64,000 nucleotides of DNA from Flavobacterium inviolabile (lineage in GTDB: Bacteria > Bacteroidota > Bacteroidia > Flavobacteriales > Flavobacteriaceae), in contig NZ_CP058278.1 of NCBI RefSeq assembly GCF_013389455.1, positions 2,294,001 through 2,358,000 on the forward strand, given 5' to 3'. The position numbers were made by a program, and so were the translations under genes. Shown here piece by piece: positions 60,287 through 64,000 of this stretch. The notes under the pieces are model-generated. The model saw only the letters and a program-made list of their open reading frames with translations, searched no databases and was not told where the DNA came from. How positions within the stretch are numbered: the first letter of the stretch is position 1; every line of letters begins with the position of its first letter.

Positions 60287-61267
60287 ATGAAAAACGTTAG
60301 TATTTTAGTTCCGGAAACCGCTGTTTTGCAGGCAATAGCAGATCCGCAGTATTTATTTTCGGCAGTAAACCAATTTATGACGGCATTAGGTCGGCAGCCT
60401 TTGTTTAATGTACAGCTGGTCGGTTTAAAAAAGACGATAACACTCAATAACGGCCTTTATACGGTCAATACTACCCAGCTGCTGGAGGACGTCGGGAAAA
60501 CGGACTTAATAGTGATTCCGGCGCTTTTCGGAGATATGAAAACGGCTGTGGAAGCCAATGAAAAAGTTGTGCCCTGGATAAAAGAACAGTATGCAAACGG
60601 GGCAGAAGTGGCTTCCCTTTGTGTGGGCGCTTTTTTACTGGCCGCTACCGGTTTGTTAGACGGAAAAAAATGCTCGACACATTGGGGATTTCAAAATGAA
60701 TTTCGGGAAATGTATCCTGATGTTGAGGTGGTCGACGGCAGTATTTTAACGGAAGAATCCCGGATCTATTCCAGTGGCGGTGCAAATTCCTATTGGAATC
60801 TGTTACTTCATTTAGTAGAAAAATATACCGACCGGGCTACGGCCATTCTGGCGTCAAAATATTTTGCGGTAGATATTGACCGCGAAAGCCAGTCGGCATT
60901 TGCGATGTTTCAGGGACAGAAAAACCACAATGACGAAGCGGTAAAACAGGCACAGCTTTTTATTGAGGCGAATACACAGGAGAAAATAACCATTGAAGAA
61001 CTGGCTAATTTAGTCGCATTAGGACGGAGAAGCTTTGAAAGACGCTTTAAAAAAGCAACCAACAATTCGGTTCTGGAATATATCAACCGGGTAAAAATAG
61101 AATTTGCCAAACGCAGTTTTGAAACCAACCGGAGAAATGTAACCGAAGTAATGTATGATATTGGCTATACGGATACCAAAGGATTCCGTACCATTTTTAA
61201 AAAAATTACCGGACTGACTCCGATAGAATACCGGAACAAATACAACAAAGGGATTAGTGTTTCCTGA
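60287..61267 (+). CDS. GlxA family transcriptional regulator (DJ-1/PfpI plus AraC)
   Basis: 326 aa from the ATG at 60287 (MKNVSILVPETAVLQAIADP). N-terminal amidotransferase-like fold with the nucleophile elbow SLCVGAFLLAATGLLDGKKC, then a C-terminal AraC helix-turn-helix (about 225-320) with LANLVALGRRSFERRFKKAT and YDIGYTDTKGFRTIFKKITG. The Cys-containing elbow suggests a small-molecule-sensing domain rather than an active enzyme. Divergent from the VOC/DoxX operon, its probable target. Confidence 0.93.
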   Translation: MKNVSILVPETAVLQAIADPQYLFSAVNQFMTALGRQPLFNVQLVGLKKTITLNNGLYTVNTTQLLEDVGKTDLIVIPALFGDMKTAVEANEKVVPWIKEQYANGAEVASLCVGAFLLAATGLLDGKKCSTHWGFQNEFREMYPDVEVVDGSILTEESRIYSSGGANSYWNLLLHLVEKYTDRATAILASKYFAVDIDRESQSAFAMFQGQKNHNDEAVKQAQLFIEANTQEKITIEELANLVALGRRSFERRFKKATNNSVLEYINRVKIEFAKRSFETNRRNVTEVMYDIGYTDTKGFRTIFKKITGLTPIEYRNKYNKGISVS

Positions 61268-61331
61268 TGTGCTGCAATAAATAAAGAAAACAACAGTTAA
61301 AACAGTAATTACAGCCCTTAAAAAAGAAAGC

Positions 61332-61808
61332 ATGCATCCGGAAAAAAAGCACAGGCAAACCGCTGCCCGAACGATTACATTATTAACCATACTGCTGGCA
61401 TTCCTTTGCTATGGTTGCGACTCTAAAACAAAGAAATTTGAAGAAAACTACACTTTTTACCGCGCCGTAAACGGTAAGGATACTGCGCTTTTGGCCATCG
61501 CGGAGAACAAAACACATTTTTACGGACGGTATGAGATACAATATGAAGGAACGATGAAAGATTCCGGTGAGGTGAGAGGAAAGATTATGGGCGATACGCT
61601 GCAGGGCGATTACTATTATAAACCTTATGGCGGCGGCAAATGGAAACGGGTGCCGATTGCTTTGCTAAAAAAAGATCACAAACTGCTGTTAGGACGTGGT
61701 GTAACGATTACCTATATGAACATTCCCCGCTATACATCCGGAGTACCGATCGAATACTCCGACCCGAAATTTACTTTTGAAACGATCCAAGAAGCCGCCC
61801 AGAAATAA
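61332..61808 (+). CDS. Hypothetical lipoprotein, 158 aa
   Basis: A long basic N-terminus (MHPEKKHRQTAARTITLLTI) precedes lipobox LCYGCDSK (Cys about 29). The mature part is a small beta-sheet protein: FYRAVNGKDTALLAIAENKT, HFYGRYEIQYEGTMKDSGEV, MGDTLQGDYYYKPYGGGKWK. No family recognised. A terminator follows at 61874. It starts 64 bases after the GlxA gene, so cotranscription is possible. Confidence 0.65.
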   Translation: MHPEKKHRQTAARTITLLTILLAFLCYGCDSKTKKFEENYTFYRAVNGKDTALLAIAENKTHFYGRYEIQYEGTMKDSGEVRGKIMGDTLQGDYYYKPYGGGKWKRVPIALLKKDHKLLLGRGVTITYMNIPRYTSGVPIEYSDPKFTFETIQEAAQK

Positions 61809-61873
61809 CGGTTGCCAGTCCGGAATGAGCTATATATTCCGTTATGGCGATGGCTGCGAATTGCGGGATAAAT

Positions 61874-61907
61874 ACAGGCGGTAACAGGTATAAATGCCTG
61901 TTTTTTT
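61874..61907 (+). terminator. Intrinsic terminator after the 158-aa lipoprotein gene
   Basis: ACAGGC and GCCTGT flank a 16-base loop, followed by TTTTTTT on the plus strand. Confidence 0.75.
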
Positions 61908-61920
61908 AATAAAAAATAAA

Positions 61921-61940
61921 GCATCCGGTTTGTGGGATGC
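61921..61940. other. Hairpin in the leader of the cold-shock gene
   Basis: GCATCC-GGTTTGTG-GGATGC, followed by TATTTT, lies 41 bases before the cold-shock ATG. It could be a second terminator or part of a cold-shock leader structure; the sequence alone does not decide. Confidence 0.35.
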
Positions 61941-61981
61941 TATTTTCGATTACATTTACCAATAAAAAAAGTACAAAAAAC

Positions 61982-62170
61982 ATGAAAACAGGAGTGGTAA
62001 AATTTTACAATGAAACAAAAGGATTTGGATTCATAAAGGATGAAACAGGACAGGAAATTTTTGTTCATGTTTCCGGTTTAAAAGACAAGATCAAGGAAAA
62101 TGACGCAGTAATATTTGAAGAGGCTGAAGGAAAGAAAGGAAAAAATGCCATTAATGTCCGTCTGGCTTAA
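61982..62170 (+). CDS. Cold-shock domain protein
   Basis: 62 aa from the ATG at 61982 (MKTGVVKFYNETKGFGFIKD). The RNP1-like KGFGFI and RNP2-like EIFVHVSGLKD motifs bind single-stranded nucleic acid. It is a bit shorter than the usual 66-70 aa. Cold-shock proteins act as RNA chaperones. The terminator-like hairpin upstream may belong to its leader. Monocistronic. Confidence 0.93.
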   Translation: MKTGVVKFYNETKGFGFIKDETGQEIFVHVSGLKDKIKENDAVIFEEAEGKKGKNAINVRLA

Positions 62171-62310
62171 TGACTGCTTAAAAAAAATATAGTACTGATT
62201 GAAAAGTAATAACCAATTAATTGGTACTATATAATCTGATTTTTCAGCTTTTCCGGTTTTAGAAAAGAGCATTATGCCCTTGCCGGACAAGTATGGTGAA
62301 AAACATTTTG

Positions 62311-62432
62311 TATATTTGCAAACGAAATACGAACAGATAAAATGTAAAAAATAATTTCTTTTTAAGGCACTTACAAAACGGTAACCCGCAACGGTTCACC
62401 GTATTCGCTACACTTTAAAAAAAAGAAATTAT
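62311..62432 (+). promoter_or_regulatory. Promoter and structured leader of the ABC-F gene
   Basis: TATATTTG (62311-62318) matches the -7 box. Downstream, ATAATTTCTTTTT (62351-62363) is perfectly complementary to AAAAAGAAATTAT (62420-62432), which includes the first two bases of the start codon. Between them CGGTAACCCG...CGGTTCACCG forms an inner hairpin. The long-range stem could hide the start site. A two-codon ATG-TAA lies at 62342-62347. Confidence 0.5.
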
Positions 62433-64000
62433 GATTGTTTTACAGCACATTGCATACGTGCATCCCAATAAAAATCTGTTGTTTTCAAACATCAGTCTTA
62501 CCGTTAATCATCACGATAAAATAGCTTTAATTGGCAATAATGGAGTGGGGAAATCCACCCTGATGCAAATTATTGCAAAAGAATTGCCACTGGCCGAAGG
62601 ACAGCTCAAAGTGGATTCCGAACCGTATTATATACCCCAGATTTTCGGGCAGTATAATCAGCTGACGATTGCTCAGGCATTGCGCATTGAGGCGAAGCTG
62701 AATGCGCTGAAAGAAATAGTAAGCGGCACTGTTACCGAAGAAAACTACGCAGTGCTCGACGATGACTGGACCCTTGAAGAACGTTGTAATGACGCTTTAA
62801 ACTACTGGCAGTTAACCGGATTGGATCTGACCCAGAAAATGGAAACGTTAAGCGGCGGACAAAAGACAAAAGTTTTCCTTGCCGGTATCGCAATCCACCA
62901 ACCCGATATTGTTTTACTGGACGAGCCAAGCAACCATCTGGACGGTTCTGGCAGGCAGCTTTTGTATGACTTTATTACAACCACAACCAGTACCCTGATT
63001 GTCATAAGCCACGATCGGAAGCTATTGAATCTTTTAAGCACGGTTTGCGAGTTGAGCAAACGCGGCATAACCGTTTATGGCGGTAATTATGATTTTTATG
63101 CCGGACAAAAGCTGTTGGAAAACAAGGCGTTGAATCAGGACATTAACAGCAAGGAAAAAGCCTTGCGCAAAGCCAGGGAAAAAGAACGGGAAATGCAGGA
63201 AAGACAGCAGAAATTAGACTCCCGCGGTAAAAAGAAACAGGAAAAAGCCGGTGTTGCCCGGATAATGCTGAATACCTTAAAGAACAATGCTGAAAACAGC
63301 ACTTCAAAAATGAAAAGTGTCCATGCCGAAAAGATTGGCGGTATTTCGCAGGAACTACAGGAACTGCGTTCCGCTTTACCGGATAGCGACAAGATGAAAT
63401 TCGGACTTAACAGCGCTGCACTGCACAAAGGAAAAATACTGTTTACCGCTACCGGGATCAATTTTGCTTACCACAAGCAGCCTGTCTGGAATACAAACCT
63501 GAATGTTCAGATCACAAGCGGAGAGCGCATTGCGCTGAAAGGCGGGAACGGTTCCGGTAAAACAACACTGATAAAGCTCATTCTGGGTAAATTGACACCA
63601 CAAACGGGAACGGTTTACAGGGCAGCCAATACAACGGTATATATTGACCAGGATTATTCTATTTTGGACAATCAGCTGAAAATTTACGAGCAGGCGCAGC
63701 GATTCAATGTTTCGGCTTTGCCCGAACATGATATAAAAATGAGGCTCAGCCGCTTTTTGTTTGGCAAAGACGATTGGGACAAACCCGCCGGTATGCTGAG
63801 CGGCGGCGAAAAGATGCGTCTGATCCTTTGCTGTCTGACCATCAGTAATGAATCGCCGGACATGATTGTTCTGGATGAGCCAACCAACAACCTGGATATT
63901 CAGAATATTGAGATCCTGACGGCTGCCATTAACGAATACCAGGGTACCCTGATCGTTGTTTCACACGATGAATACTTTTTAGAACAGATACATATCGAGC
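62431..64000 (+). CDS. ABC-F ATPase, truncated by window edge
   Basis: 523 codons present, frame open at the right edge. Two ATPase cassettes: Walker A GNNGVGKST (about residues 37-45), signature LSGGQKTKVFLAG, Walker B IVLLDEPSNHLD; second Walker A GGNGSGKTT, signature LSGGEKMRLILC, Walker B MIVLDEPTNNLD. No membrane domains. ABC-F proteins bind the ribosomal E site and either rescue translation or confer antibiotic resistance; which group is not clear without the C-terminus. The structured leader upstream favours a regulated, possibly resistance-type, member. Confidence 0.92.
   Translation, partial: MIVLQHIAYVHPNKNLLFSNISLTVNHHDKIALIGNNGVGKSTLMQIIAKELPLAEGQLKVDSEPYYIPQIFGQYNQLTIAQALRIEAKLNALKEIVSGTVTEENYAVLDDDWTLEERCNDALNYWQLTGLDLTQKMETLSGGQKTKVFLAGIAIHQPDIVLLDEPSNHLDGSGRQLLYDFITTTTSTLIVISHDRKLLNLLSTVCELSKRGITVYGGNYDFYAGQKLLENKALNQDINSKEKALRKAREKEREMQERQQKLDSRGKKKQEKAGVARIMLNTLKNNAENSTSKMKSVHAEKIGGISQELQELRSALPDSDKMKFGLNSAALHKGKILFTATGINFAYHKQPVWNTNLNVQITSGERIALKGGNGSGKTTLIKLILGKLTPQTGTVYRAANTTVYIDQDYSILDNQLKIYEQAQRFNVSALPEHDIKMRLSRFLFGKDDWDKPAGMLSGGEKMRLILCCLTISNESPDMIVLDEPTNNLDIQNIEILTAAINEYQGTLIVVSHDEYFLEQIHIE

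Noticed and set aside
1..64000. rRNA, tRNA, insertion sequence or prophage
   Set aside because: No transposase, integrase, phage structural gene or recognisable stable RNA gene was found in the window.

Overview
The window looks like a chromosome segment of a Flavobacterium-type bacterium (phylum Bacteroidota). The support is internal. Two large secreted proteins end in type IX secretion (T9SS) type A sorting domains, several families are typical of flavobacteria (DUF4199, DUF6443-type Rhs, LytS/LytTR pairs), and many genes have the Bacteroidota -7 box TAnnTTTG upstream instead of a clear Shine-Dalgarno sequence. I found no rRNA, tRNA, CRISPR array, phage or intact insertion sequence.

Layout. 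1-2.6 kb: the left-truncated end of a PLP decarboxylase and two hypothetical genes among dispersed repeats. 2.7-11 kb: an accessory block resembling a polymorphic-toxin locus. It holds an Rhs protein with an AT-rich unknown C-terminal tip, two paralogous YwqK-like lipoproteins as immunity candidates, an AT-rich overlapping gene pair (soluble protein plus four-helix membrane protein) of unknown function, and a SMI1/KNR4 protein. 11.2-19 kb: two giant T9SS-exported proteins, one with an in-frame 1452-bp internal duplication. 19-25 kb: small stress, acetyltransferase and membrane genes. 26-31 kb: sbcC and sbcD. 31-33 kb: a MocR-type regulator and a GNAT-like protein with a paralogue at 57.8 kb. 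35-44 kb: a universal stress protein, a LytS/LytTR two-component system and a complete RND efflux operon. 44-52 kb: GNAT, DUF1801, a metallo-beta-lactamase fold enzyme, lipoproteins, AraC/cupin/alcohol dehydrogenase, and a divergent NmrA/HxlR pair. 52-58 kb: a CPA1 antiporter, PhnA/YjdM, a DUF1275 protein, a sugar O-acetyltransferase, a MarR-GNAT fusion, and remnants of decayed genes. 58-62 kb: a tight five-gene VOC/DoxX operon divergent from a GlxA-type regulator, then a cold-shock protein. 62.4 kb to the right edge: an ABC-F ATPase, right-truncated, behind a structured leader.

A striking architectural feature is a composite intergenic repeat family: purine-rich heptamer runs (GGCAAAR) next to AT-rich imperfect palindromes of about 80 bp. 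It recurs in at least nine intergenic gaps and generates many spurious ORFs. The most promising places for undescribed biology are the Rhs tip with its duplicated lipoproteins, the 7.8-9.1 kb two-gene cassette, the repeat family, the 48-bp direct repeats around the 46.8-kb lipoprotein gene, and the ABC-F leader.
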